A stretch of DNA of 64,000 bases from Eustoma russellianum (lineage: Eukaryota; Streptophyta; Magnoliopsida; Gentianales; Gentianaceae), in the NCBI GenBank assembly GCA_036186865.1, contig AP025055.1, forward strand, positions 7,699,493 through 7,763,492. The letters run 5' to 3'. The notes below the pieces were generated by a model. It saw only the letters and a list, made by a program, of their open reading frames with translations, was not told the DNA's origin and made no database searches. A program made the translations under genes and the position numbers. This document shows positions 45,558-56,571 of the stretch, piece after piece (within the stretch, counting starts at the first letter, position 1; each line of letters begins with the position of its first letter).

Positions 45558-46559
45558 CCTTAGGCCCTTATTGATACTATAACAGTGATAGCACAGGGTG
45601 TTGCTCAGCAGCAGCAACAACAGTCCCCTCTGCCACCACCGCCTCAGCACGATATCCGATATTATATTGGAGAGATGCGGAAGATGCATGCCCCCACCTT
45701 TGAAGAGACCACTGATCCAGAGGTGGCGAGTTTTGGTTGGACAAAGTTGAAAAGTGCTTCAGGCTGGTGTAGGTGCCTGAAGAAAACAAGGTGGATGTAG
45801 CCACACCCCTGCTGACTGGCCGAGCCAATGCCTGGTGGAATGGCATTCTTCCGAAAATGGTTCCTCCTATTTTGTGGAGGCAATTTGTTAAGGTCTACAA
45901 GGATTATTATGTACTTGAGACTGCCATTCTGGAGAAGATAAGGCAGTTTGATAAGTTGGAACAAGACAGGATGTCCATTTCTGACTATGCTGATAGATTC
46001 CATGCCTTGAGAAAATTCACACCCATGGTGTTGGAAAACAACAGGCTGAAGATGCTCAAGTTTGAGAAAGGTTTGAATCTCTGCATTCGGACGGCTATAG
46101 CGGGGTCTAGTCTGAAAACTTTCAAGGAGATGTTGGATGCCTGCTATCGGGTGGAGAGTGACATGTGCTGGTCACAGCCTAGAGAGGCTCGTGAAAACAC
46201 AGGCAAGAGGTCAAGAGATGATAGGAGTGGAGGTAGACCCGAACATTGGGTCAAGATTCCCCGAAAAGGCTAGACAGGACCATTTCAGAGGGCCCCACAG
46301 CAGAGTCAGTCTGATCGTCAGGCGCCCGAAGTGTGCCCACATTGTCAGAAAAATCATGTTGGCGAATGTTGGAAGAAGACGGGAGCTTGATTTAAATGTG
46401 GTAAGACGAACCACAGGATCAAGAATTGCCCTGAGTAGAAGCAAAAGCCACAGGGAGAAGCAGGACCGTCGCAGCAACAAAGGGGCAGGCCAGAACCCAA
46501 CGCGAGTGTACATGTCATGACTGATGCTAAGGTACAGGAGAGCACTGACGTTGTGACAG
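45558..46559 (+). pseudogene. Gypsy-2 gag, main part
   Basis: The gag core runs from a Gln-rich stretch through APTFEETTDPEVA to a frameshift near 45735, then (45773-46273) TPLLTGRANAWWNGIL, LEKIRQFDKLEQDRMSISDY and FKEMLDACYRVESDM. The zinc region reads CPHCQKNHVGECWKK followed by KCGKTNHRIKNC. Stops at 46271, near 46390 and near 46435 are mostly CAG-to-TAG type. The frame ends VVTG at the donor site of the 46560 intron. Confidence 0.87.
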
Positions 46560-46668
46560 GTACGATTTAAGTTACATCTTAGCTGTTTAAGTTGAATTTT
46601 AGTCGTTTAAGTTGAAATTGAATGTGCTATACATGAGAACTTTTTTGTGTTACACTCTTTGTGTTTAG
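46560..46668 (+). other. Candidate intron between gag and protease in Gypsy-2
   Basis: GTGACAG|GTACGA to GTGTTTAG|GTGCT, 109 bp, T-rich, joins VVT-G to AILVNKV in phase 1. Its position and phase equal the 89-bp candidate in Gypsy-1 although the intervening sequences do not obviously align. Confidence 0.72.
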
Positions 46669-48187
46669 GTGCTATTCTAGTAAATAAGGTGCCTGCGAAT
46701 GTGTTGTTTGATAGTGGTGCAAGTCATTCATTCATATCTAAGAAATTCGCCAAAGGACTTAACCGTCTGCCCGAGTGGCTTGAGACCCCCTTCCGAGTGT
46801 AGGCAGCTGGTGATCAAGTACTAGTGTCACATCATCAGTATAAAGATTGTGAGTTTGTTGGATGAGAAGGTGTTTCCCGCCACCTTAGTTCCGATCGCGA
46901 TGCAGGATTTTGATGTGATATTGGGCATGGATTGGTTGACTAAGTATCATGCCAACATCGACTGTAGACTTAAGCAAGTGACCGTTAAGGATTCTGAGAT
47001 GAACGAGGTGACGGTTCAAGGAAATGTCAAGCTGACAAAGGCTCCTAAGAAAATTTATTTGACGGCGGTTGGAGCTTTTAAGGCTTTACAAAAGGGAGCA
47101 GAGGGATTTATGGTTTATGCTATGGATACTAAGCAAGAAACTCCCTCTATTGACCAGATTCCGGTAATCAACAAATTCAAAGACGTATTTCCAGATGATT
47201 TGCCTGGAGTACCCCCATCAAGAGAAGTGGAGTTTGAAATCAACTTGATTCCCGGAACTGAGCCTATATCCAAGGCACCTTACACGATGGCCCCAACTGA
47301 ACTTAAGGAGTTAAAGGGTCAACTACAGGAGTTGTTAGACAAGAAGTTAATCTGACCCAGTGTATCACCTTGGGGAGCCCCTGTCTTGTTTGTCAAGAAG
47401 AAAGATGGCAGATTGAGATTGTGCATTGACTACAGAGAGTTGAACAAAATCACCATCAAGAATAAGTATCCACTGCCAAGGATCGAGGATATATTTGACC
47501 AATTGAAAGGTGCCCGATTGTTCTCAAAGATCGATCTTCGTCAGGGGTACCATCAGTTGCTCGTGAAAGCAAGTGATGTTCTTAAAACCGCTTTCCGTGC
47601 TCGATATGGGCATTATGAGTTTTTGGTGATGCCTTTTGGATTGACAAATGCCCCAGCAGCTTTTATGGACTTGATGAACACCATGTTCCGAGAACAGTTG
47701 GATCAATTCGTGGTGGTGTTCATCGATGATATCTTGATTTTCTCCTCTGATGAACAATCTCATACAGAACACCTAAGAGTGGTGTTGGAAATTTTGAGGC
47801 AACAGAAGCTTTATGCCAAATTCAGCAAGTGTAAATTTTGGCTAAGAAGTGTAGCCTTTCTCGGTTATGTAATTTCGGAGGACGGTATCTCAGTGGATCC
47901 TAAAAAGGTAGAAGCCATTGCTGAATGGCCAAGACCTACTAATGTGACCGAAGTCAGAAGCTTCCTAGACTTGGCAGGCTACTATAGGAAGTTTGTTGAA
48001 GGATTTTCGACAATAGCAGGTCCATTGAGTCGACTTACGCAGAAGAAGACTAAATTTGAATGGACTGTTGAATGCGAGCAAAGCTTTTCTGAGCTCAAGA
48101 AGAGATTGACCACAGCCCCGGTGTTGGCACAACCTGCCGGCACCGACGGTTTTGTGATTTACAGTGATGCGTCGAAGAAGGGACTAG
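46669..48187 (+). pseudogene. Gypsy-2 protease, reverse transcriptase and start of RNase H
   Basis: Protease opens with NVLFDSGASHSF and continues to FDVILGMDWLTKYHANIDC. Stops lie at about 46801 and a frame change near 46845. RT has CIDYRELNKITIKNKYPLP, KIDLRQGYHQ and the catalytic VVFIDDILIF (about 47710-47745), preceded by a CGA-to-TGA stop at 47353. RNase H begins FVIYSDASKKGLG and is then interrupted by a 70-bp intron. The long open stretches make this the better-preserved gypsy pol in the window. Confidence 0.9.
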
Positions 48188-48257
48188 GTAAGTATATCAT
48201 TATAACTAATGCATTGTATATAAATATGCCCGTCTTAAACTAACTTTTTGTTTATAG
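48188..48257 (+). other. Candidate 70-bp intron inside RNase H of Gypsy-2
   Basis: ACTAG|GTAAGTATAT is a near-perfect donor, TTTTTGTTTATAG|GTTG a good acceptor, and ACTAAC about 15 nt before the end a plausible branch site. Removal joins KKGLG to CVLMQNGRV exactly as in uninterrupted Gypsy-1. Confidence 0.85.
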
Positions 48258-50103
48258 GTTGTGTTTTGATGCAAAATGGACGAGTTATCCCATACACGTC
48301 GAGACAGTTGAAGCCATATGAACAGAATTACCCGTCTCATGATTTGGAGCTTGCAGCAGTAGTGTTTGCTCTTAAGATCTGGAGACACTATTTGTATGGA
48401 GAGAAATGTGCAGTGTTCACGGATCACAAGAGCCTGAAATATTTATTCTCACAGAAGGAGCTAAACATGAGACAAAGGAGATGGTTGGAATTACTTAAAG
48501 ATTACGACCTAACCATCAACTGTCATCCGGGTAAAGCAAATAGAGTGGCAGATGCGTTGAGCCGAAAATCTAGCCATGCAAGACAGTCTCCTTTAGAGCG
48601 CGAGATCGAAGAGTTTGGTCTAGATGTTATAGACTCAGTGACGAATGTTCTGACAGCTCTGTCTATTAGACCAGACTTAGTAGATAGAATTAAAGGAGCG
48701 CAGTATGAGGATGCGGCACTGAAGGGGATCCGCGGCAAATTGTCTACAGCACCAGTAAAAGATTTTCAGTTGAGAGAAGATGGAAGTCTATTGTTCCAGA
48801 ATCGGTTATGCATACCAGCTAATGATGAACTTCGGAGAGAATTGATAGGCGAAGCGCATAACTCGAGGATGTCTATTCACCCCGGAAGCACAAAAATGTA
48901 CAAGGACCTCAAAATAAATTATTGGTGGATAGGGATGAAGAGAAGCATTGCGGAACATGTTGAGAGATATTTAGTATGCCAACAAGTCAAAGCAGAACAC
49001 CAACGACCTGGTGGTTTGATGATGCCACTTGAAATTCCTGAATGAAAATGGGAACACGTGACAATAGACTTCGTGATGGGATTACCACGAACCCAAAGTG
49101 GTAATGACATGATTTGGGTTATTGTGGACCGTTTGACGAAGTCAGCACACTTTCTAGCTATGCCGCACAGTACCTCATATGAGAAATTGGCGAACTTGTA
49201 CGTGGACAACATTGTGAGTCTACATGGAGTTCCCGTCAGCATTGTATCGGACCATGATTCCAGATTTACTTCTAAATTTTGGATGGCTTTCCAGAAAGCT
49301 ATAGGCACTGAGCTAAGGATGAGCACTACTTATCATCCACAAATGGATGGACAGTCTGAGAGGACCATCCAAACTTTAGAGGACATGCTGAGAGCATGCG
49401 CATTGGATTTTAAAAGGAATTGGGACAACATGTTGAAACTGATGGAATCTCATACAACAATAGTCACCACAGTGCGATTGGTAAGGCACCGTTTGAGGCA
49501 CTATACGGACGGAAGTGCAGATCCCCGGTTTGTTGGGACGAAGTTAGGGAAAGGACGATAACCGCACCAGAATTGGTTGAGCAGACCCTTGGGAAGGTGA
49601 AGGTCATAAAGGAGAGACTAAAGGTGGCATAAGATCGCAGTAAGAGTTGGGTAGATTCTAAGAGACGACCCTTGGAATTTGAGGAAGGTGAAAAGGTTTT
49701 TCTGCGAATCTCACCCACTAAGGGAGTTGCGAGATTCGGAAAAAAAGGCAAGTTAAGCCCTCGGTATATTGGTCCATACGAGGTACTTGGCAAGGCTGGA
49801 GAAAGAGCATATCGACTAGCATTGCCTCCGATTTTATCGGAAGTCCACAATGTGTTTCATGTTTCTCAACTGAGGAAATACGTGCCGGATTCGAGTCATA
49901 TTCTCGAGGCTCAACCGTTGGAAGTTAAGGATGATGCCATGTATGAAGAGTACCCTGTGAATATCGTAGACAAGAAAGATCAAGTTCTACGCAAATGTGT
50001 GATTCTGTATGTCAAGGTTCAATGGAGTAACCATACAGAGTGCGAAGCCACGTGGGAACTTGAGGAGCAGATGAAGGAGTTGTATCCACATCACCTCCAA
50101 TAA
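48258..50103 (+). pseudogene. Gypsy-2 RNase H, integrase and chromodomain-like tail
   Basis: RNase H continues with YEQNYPSHDLELAAVVFAL and VADALSRKSS. The integrase zinc-binding domain follows, with HNSRMSIHPGSTKMYKDL and VERYLVCQQV, in which the usual first Cys is Tyr. The core has TIDFVMGLP, IVSDHDSRFTSKFW and MDGQSERTIQ, so all three acidic residues are present. The C-terminal part has GKLSPRYIGPYEVLG and VQWSNHTECEATWELEEQM. A Trp-to-stop change lies at 49042, a frameshift near 49450 and a stop near 49632. The ORF ends at 50103. Confidence 0.9.
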
Positions 50104-50148
50104 GGTACGTGAGTTTCGAGGATGAAACTTTTTGTAAGGAGGGTGGAA
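50104..50148 (+). other. Gypsy-2 3' untranslated end with polypurine tract
   Basis: TTTCGAGGATGAAACTTTTT leads into AAGGAGGGTGGAA (50136-50148), which directly precedes the LTR. Gypsy-1 has the same arrangement. Confidence 0.85.
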
Positions 50149-52542
50149 TGTTATCCCCTGCACCCTCCGTAAAATAATTAAAGGATAAAAGGAATATTAA
50201 ATGTGGTTAATGACGATTAATGGTAATGAATTCAGAATTAAATATTAGAATAATTGGTATTTATTGAGGGAATAAATTTTAGAATTAATTATTTAAGATA
50301 AATGAGATAATAGGATATAATTTAGAAGTTCCAGTTTTGCCCTTACCCATAATACAAAAACTGGCAAAGCGTCAGTTTCCCCTTTCTTTCATCAAAAAGC
50401 GCCAACCTCTTCCCTTTCCCAACCAAGTCAACGGTTACATGCCATAGGTGAGGGAGACTGCCTTCAGGAATCAACCCAAATCCTCTCTGTTGTTCATTCT
50501 GATTATCAGTAATCAAAGACAAGTAACTTTCTTATAAGTTCTTACGATTTGCGAAAGAAAAAGGCCTATTTTTGATATCAAAATGGATCACCATGCGGTA
50601 GTTTCTTTCAGTGAATCTATATGTGATTTATGTGTTTTGGTTTTGAGATTTGGCTACTATATGTTGAAAATCGTTTGTTGTTGTTGTTGATTTGGTGGAA
50701 TCTTGCAGATCCCAATCCCTTGAACCCTCTCTTTGTTGCTAGTTTCGGTTGAGGGGAGAAGAGAGTGAAAGGTAGGATTTTTGAGTTTGTTTTGATGGAT
50801 TAATTGAGAGTTAGGCTTGAATCTTTGATTGGTATGTGTGTAGTGTTTAATTTGTAGTTTAAGCATGAGATTATAGCAGGGATTCGGCCTGGAATGATTG
50901 GGATGAAGTTTGGAATCGATTGGAGTCATAGTTCTGCAGTTTCTGCAGAAATCGCAGAGTTTCTTTTCTGCAATCGTAGACATCGATCGATCGATGTGAG
51001 AGTATGAAGTACTTCGATCGATCGATGTAGGGTATGATGTGAGGCAAAAAGTATTCTGATAGACATCGATCGATCGATGTGAGGGTATGAAGTACTTCGA
51101 TCGATAGATGTAGGGTATGATGTAAGACAAAAAGTTTTCTGATGGACATCGATCGATCGATGTGAGGGTATGAAGTGACATCGATCGATCGATATAGGGG
51201 ATGATGTTATACAATTTTGTGGGGAAATAGAGGAAGGAGAAGGGAATCTATGGGATCCTTTGGGTGACCCTAGGGATGTATTAGGACCTGATTGAGGTTA
51301 GTCAAAGTATTTGGAACCCGACCTAGGATGATGAATCAACGGTGAGCACTTCGTACGGTATTTGAATCGGACTTCAACGTGAATGAACTAAGGGGTTAAG
51401 GATGAATGTTTGAGGTTTTGATAAGGCTCCAAATGGAACGTCTAAGGAGGGTTTACGTCATTCCTCGTATCCTTAGTATGAATTTTTATATGAGGTAAGC
51501 CTGAGCATGTGATGATACGTTTGAAAGTGAGAATATGATTAGAGCTGATGATTGAAGAATATGATTGAATGGTGGGAAGTTGTTCATTTTTGCATCATGG
51601 CATTTGCATTTGCATTTGCATTATGTTTTGATAAGAGCTGTGACTCGGCACAGGGTATAAAGTTTGCGAAATGAGCTGTGATGCGTTATAGGGTATAAAG
51701 ACAAGCTGTAACCATCACAGGGTATAAAGTGAGCTATAATGTGACACGGGATATAAAGACAAGCTGTGGAACATTACAGGGTATAAAGTTAAGCTATGGT
51801 GCATCACAGGGTATAAAGACAAGATGTGGCCCATCACAGGGTATAAAGTTATGTGACCGGACATTATGACATGCATTGCACTGTTTTTTTTGAAAAGTGA
51901 AGCATAAACATTTGTGATTGTGTAGTGTAGTGCATATTTTGAACTATCATGCATCACGTGAGCCGTTACGGTAATATTGATTTGTAAATGGATTGTTATT
52001 GAACTGTTGAATGCTTATGACCTACCGTTCTTATTCTGTTATGCAAGTAATCTATATTCTTGAAGTTATACAAGACATGTGCCCCATCATCCCTTGATAT
52101 TATATCCACTCATGTCTTGCCATGTGATGATCTCGTATGTCTTATAAGCGGGTTACTTGCTAGCGTTTTTCGCTAAGGGTACTACCGTTGTTTTGCAGAT
52201 GAGCCCGGTTATGACATGATTTTCATAGAAGAAGACAGCGAGTGGGCTGAGTGGGATGCTTAAAGTTCATATTGGGAATTGTTTAGACTGATTCATATTA
52301 TCCTAGCTTTCTTTCATTCACTTGAGGATTTAGTTGGCTACGACCACGAACAATCTTTCGTAATCTTATTACGTCTTGGTGTACGGATTTGATGGTTTAG
52401 ATTTTATTTTGCACGTGTCTCCGTGCTTATTCTCTTACGTTATTAATGATGTGTATTCGAGAGATGAGACGTCTTGTAGTCTTCTCAGTAGGCTATGACG
52501 GGTGCACCGGTTCGGATCCGCTGTCCGAGTCGGGGCGCTACA
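50149..52542 (+). repeat. Gypsy-2 3' LTR
   Basis: Aligns throughout with 38530-40924. It carries the 83-bp repeat (50981-51194), the hairpin array (51636-51850) and the acidic reading frame (52199-52263). Confidence 0.95.
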
Positions 52543-52547
52543 GCCTC
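52543..52547. repeat. Gypsy-2 target site duplication, right (imperfect)
   Basis: GCCTC against CCCTC at 38525-38529. Confidence 0.7.
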
Positions 52548-52988
52548 CTTCCTAAAAAAGATTCGTCCTCTAATCTTAGTATGTATGCATTGAGGGGGAA
52601 AGACCCACAACAATCTAACAACTATGCAAGACACACCTAAATAATTTACACACAACATTCTGGAAATTTTTATCCTAATATGTTTAGGGTGGATATATAA
52701 CTCAAGAATGAAGTATGCATCTAACGATACATATAAGAGCATCTTAACAAGAATGCTTAACAACTAGCACCTTTTCCTAATGTATTTTGGATGCATAAAC
52801 ATGGACAGCTCAAATGCCTCATTCATGTAGCTAAGACTATCATAAGCATGCGATGTACTTATGCAACAACTTGGAGCATGGTTTTTATGTGTAGACAACA
52901 TACTTTCAACACAAAATGTATTAGGTACAATAGTTAAAAAATTTAAAACATTAAGAACAAGCATCGTACCTTGCACATTCCTTAGCAT
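52548..52988 (-). other. TR-GAG 3' untranslated internal region
   Basis: On the minus strand this ends GAATCTTTTTTAGGAAGGAG, a purine-rich stretch that continued into the TR-GAG LTR before Gypsy-2 inserted. I see no gene. Confidence 0.6.
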
Positions 52989-54005
52989 TCACAAATCAGA
53001 TTCTTCACCATTGGTTTCAAACTCACTTTCATGGGGTTTGAATGAAATTTCAGCATGTTTATCATCATCTTTAGTCAACTTAAGTTCAATAAACTCACGG
53101 GTAATTTCATCATCATGTTCATGAAGGAACAAAGGATTATCAAACACAACCTTATTTGAATGCAAGTAGGAATCTTCAATCAGTAGAATATCACTTTCAT
53201 GCATTTCAAACAAAAGATTAGTATAAGCTTTCCATTCATGTTCTTTGAAGTTGTCATGCTCGTTTGTATCATCAATTTATATCACAAAAAACATCATGTA
53301 GATCATCATCAAAGTGATGTAATTCAGTAGCTAGGTTATCATGCAAGTTAAGACTTTGATCATGCAACACATCTTCCTTAAGTTCTTCTTTGTTATCAAC
53401 ACTTAAATCATGTGCAACCAAAGGAATTTCAACAACTTGCTCATGTATATAAATTTCAACAACATCATGCAAGACTTTATCATTAAGCACACTGGAATCA
53501 TTGCTAGGTTCATGCATGATTCAACTAGGAATGCAATTAACATAGATTGGAACTCTAGCATCGGTTTCTTTAGGTATTCATAACAAGATTGCATTCTACT
53601 CAGTGTGTTATGCATCTCTTTAAAATTCAATTTAGATTCTAAAGACAACGCTCTCTCATACATAGCACTAAGAGATGGAAAGTATTCACTTTGCATGCAA
53701 TTAACAATATCCTTGTTTCAACCAGCATAGAACCTAATCATTATTAATTCCTCACATTCCTTATTGTTGGCATAATAATAATCATCAAATATGTAATTGT
53801 AGTACGCTTCAACACTTCGTTTATCTTGTGAAAATTTTTGGTACAATAGTACCTCTTTGCGATAATTGCTTACCCATTGAGAATTTGTCACTTCAAAGTT
53901 GTACATGCGCTTATCTATCTCTTCAAAGTCATAGTCATCGATCAAGACTCCCCAAATCGTAGAAACAAACATTATGAGCCTGAAAACCAAACACCAAACA
54001 AGCAA
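52989..54005 (-). pseudogene. TR-GAG gag-like protein with acidic His/Asp-rich tail
   Basis: The first piece (54005-53718) contains NYRKEVLLYQKFSQDKRSV, which fits the family pattern (aromatic-Gln-x-x-x-Gln-x-x-Ser-Val) of the retrotransposon gag core. It continues past a TGA with YFPSLSAMYERALSLESKL. Frameshifts near 53530 and 53270 lead into pieces rich in His, Asp and Glu (NLHDNLATELHHFDDDLHD and HESDILLIEDSYLHSN). I see no zinc knuckle and no pol motif. The acidic tail has no function I recognise. Confidence 0.65.
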
Positions 54006-55649
54006 ACTTTTGCAAAGATGGTTAGTTAAAATCAGCTTGTGTTTGTATGTGTTTGTTATCTCACTTCTTCTCGTTTATTTTTCACTAACTTATACTTTGT
54101 TTCTTGACCAATATTGGACTAAAAACAACCAAGGCAAGCAACAAATGAGATGTGATAGCCAAGATGTAGCAAAATAGTCCAAAACAACTTCTTTTGAGTT
54201 CACGGCTTTGACACTTATTTCAAATCGCTTCACACATCAAGATTAGTCCACTACATGCCTTAAGATGTCCAAAAACAGTGCAATGATGTTACAATTTAGT
54301 CCCAAAACAATTGATAATTGTTTGCACCAAATTAGTTTCAAATTGTCCAATTATGCACCAAACTTCTTCTAACCAAAACTCCAAGCACATAACACACAAA
54401 CTTGAACAAAATAACTAAGAATCAAAGATATATCGGGACCAAAAGTGATGTATAAGGCTGAGCCAAAGTAAGACTAAGGGTTGCCCTGCGCAATCTTTAG
54501 TTAACTTAGGCTTTAACGCACACAAATTCACAATTGCACTCAATACAAACATTATTCATAGTGTTGAAGTATTTTTGTGATACATGTAGGCTTGTTTGAA
54601 GGCTGGAAAAGCCGTTTCAAGGGGTGATAAATATGGCACCAAGCAAAGAAAAGAAATTCTATCAATTGCACAAATTGAGTTCAAATAAGTTTACTTCTCG
54701 GCCATTCTTTTTCTTTCCCTTTTCTTGTACTTTAGTGAACTTTTTTTCTTCTTTTTCTTTTTGTATACAGTTCACACAAGTTTAGGTCTTTGCGTTTTTT
54801 CTTCAAAGGGCAGAAATGTAAATTCACTTGGCTGTCTTAATTATGTCTTGTGCAGCCCACTCAATACACTTTCTTTGCTTGTTTTTAGTGTTCAAATGGT
54901 GTGAAATGTCTTGGGGTACGATAGTTTTGTATTTGGGCAGGTTTGAGAATGTGGGGTTTCAATTTAGGTTTTTTTTTGTGCAATTTGTAGTTTTTAGGCT
55001 ATTTTGGGGATTATGACCACTTCGAAATTTTAGGGGTGTTTTGGCAGTAGGTTAAGGTTATAATGAATAGTTGAGGGTGTTTAGGTCGCGTGCGAATGGG
55101 TGTTTTAAGTCCGTGGGGGTGTGGGGTTCAGATTGGCTTCTTTTGGGCACAATGGGTTTTTAAAGTGGAAGGTTGGCAATTTCACACAAGAAGAACTAAT
55201 TCATGGCAAATATTCAGTCACAAATGGAATCAGATATGCACAAACACCACAATTAACTAAAAGCTTCGATAACAACAGGATCAATTGTAGACTCGCTTAT
55301 AAGGCTATGACTTGTACTTTAATAGGCTGAAACATATTATCATGCAAAGTCCCTGAATGTTCAAGTTTGTTAAGTAAATATAAGAACTTTGATAGCAATT
55401 TTGATGAAAAATTAGCTTAGGAATAGATTGAACAAGTTAAGAAAGGATGGAAACCGTATGGTAAGTTGGTCGCAAGAGATGAATTCTTTTTGTTCTAAAC
55501 TCAACCTCACGGTTTAGGGTTATGATTTTTATACAACAGGAATGAAATAACGTTTGGATGGTGAAGGAATGGTGGTGAGAAATCAGATTGGTGGTGACCA
55601 CAAGAATGACACAAAAACGAAATGATAAAGGATGAAAAGAGTAACCTTT
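54006..55649 (-). other. TR-GAG 5' internal leader
   Basis: About 1.6 kb without a supported gene between the primer site and the gag-like frame. T-rich runs occur near 54700-54790 and 54960. Confidence 0.5.
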
Positions 55650-55661
55650 GCTCGGATACCA
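55650..55661 (-). other. TR-GAG primer-binding site
   Basis: The minus strand reads TGGTATCCGAGC, three bases inside the right LTR, one base different from the Met-type TGGTATCAGAGC. Confidence 0.75.
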
Positions 55662-55664
55662 AAT

Positions 55665-56566
55665 TGATGCAAACACAAGTAGGATCCTATTTTTTTATCC
55701 AAGCTTCTCCTCCAACCATGGGTTAGGTACAAAAGGGCCAAGCTCCTCCTTGCTTCTAATGTCATAAGAGAGGCTGAATTTGAGCAATTCCTCCACCTTG
55801 AAGTAGGCGTTGTCTAGGCAATAGTTCTCCCTCCTATGCGGCAACTTCTTGGATTTCGCACACCACCCTCAAGTATGCTCAACCTTGAAAGTTGTTAGTC
55901 TTGATTTTAGAGAGAAACCAAGAAACAAGATGTGTTTCCTAAAGAGAAAACCAAAGAGAATTTTTATTCCCAAACAATCTGATTGTACATGTGTTTTTCA
56001 AGGCCTTAAATAGGAATAAAAGCTAATCTGATATCTATCCTAGTCAAAGGTCTAATGAAAATCAAATATTCTTGTCATAGGACTAGATTACAAACGCTTT
56101 TTTACCATTAAAAGGGTTAATGATTGAAATCTCCAAAGGCTGGACAAGAGGCTGGATTTTAGGCCGATGTAGTGCCTTCGGTTGACTGACCTTTACTGGC
56201 GGATAAAAGCCAAATTTGAGAATAATTCTTTCTTGAGTTTTGTAGTTCACGAGCTGAACTTGAATTTCAATTTTGGAATGACTCAATTTGGAGCTCGTAT
56301 GACTAAGTTTTATATCCATAAAGTTTATACAGTTTTCAACACATTTCAGTAACACTTTGTCTTAAGCTCACTCTTGTTTGTACATGACTTTTAGCACCTC
56401 TAGCACCTCAAAAGGATCCTACAAAGCCAACAAAAGACAACAATGATCAAGCTAGAAGTGTATGAAAAGAAATAACATGCAACTAATTAAAACACACAAA
56501 ATGCAATGCATGAAGTGCAATCTAACTAAGACACCCCTATAACATCTTTCATGTATGTGTGCATCA
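55665..56566 (-). repeat. TR-GAG 5' LTR
   Basis: Starts TGATGCAAAC and ends GTGTGCATCA, with inverted ends TGATGCA/TGCATCA. It aligns with 37631-38522. Confidence 0.93.
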
Positions 56567-56571
56567 ACAAA
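56567..56571. repeat. TR-GAG target site duplication, right
   Basis: ACAAA is identical to 37626-37630. Confidence 0.93.

Larger units (their letters stand above)
38530..52542 (+). mobile_element. Gypsy-2: chromodomain Ty3/gypsy retrotransposon with two candidate introns
   Basis: LTRs of 2395 and 2394 bp (38530-40924 and 50149-52542) run TGTTAT...CGCTACA. A near-canonical primer site, an AAGGAGGGTGGAA tract and full gag-pol order with a chromodomain-like tail complete it. Protein similarity to Gypsy-1 is high through RT, RNase H and integrase, so the two are related families. A 4275-bp solo LTR splits the gag. There are candidate introns at 46560-46668 and 48188-48257. Several stops remain once these are removed, so this copy is dead. 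It inserted into the polypurine tract of the TR-GAG element. Confidence 0.95.
37631..56566 (-). mobile_element. Non-autonomous gag-only LTR element (TR-GAG type) hosting Gypsy-2
   Basis: LTRs of about 0.9 kb (37631-38522 and 55665-56566) share TGATGCA...CATCA ends and the same orientation, and perfect ACAAA duplications flank them. Without Gypsy-2 (38530-52542) the internal region is only about 3.1 kb and shows one decayed gag-like frame and no pol. The minus strand has a primer site TGGTATCCGAGC beside the right LTR and a purine tract beside the left LTR. This matches the known class of terminal-repeat elements with only a GAG domain, which depend on enzymes from other elements. Confidence 0.9.

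Noticed and set aside
52446..53124. Plus-strand short frames around the Gypsy-2/TR-GAG junction
   Set aside because: They cross an element boundary or run antisense to the gag-like pseudogene.
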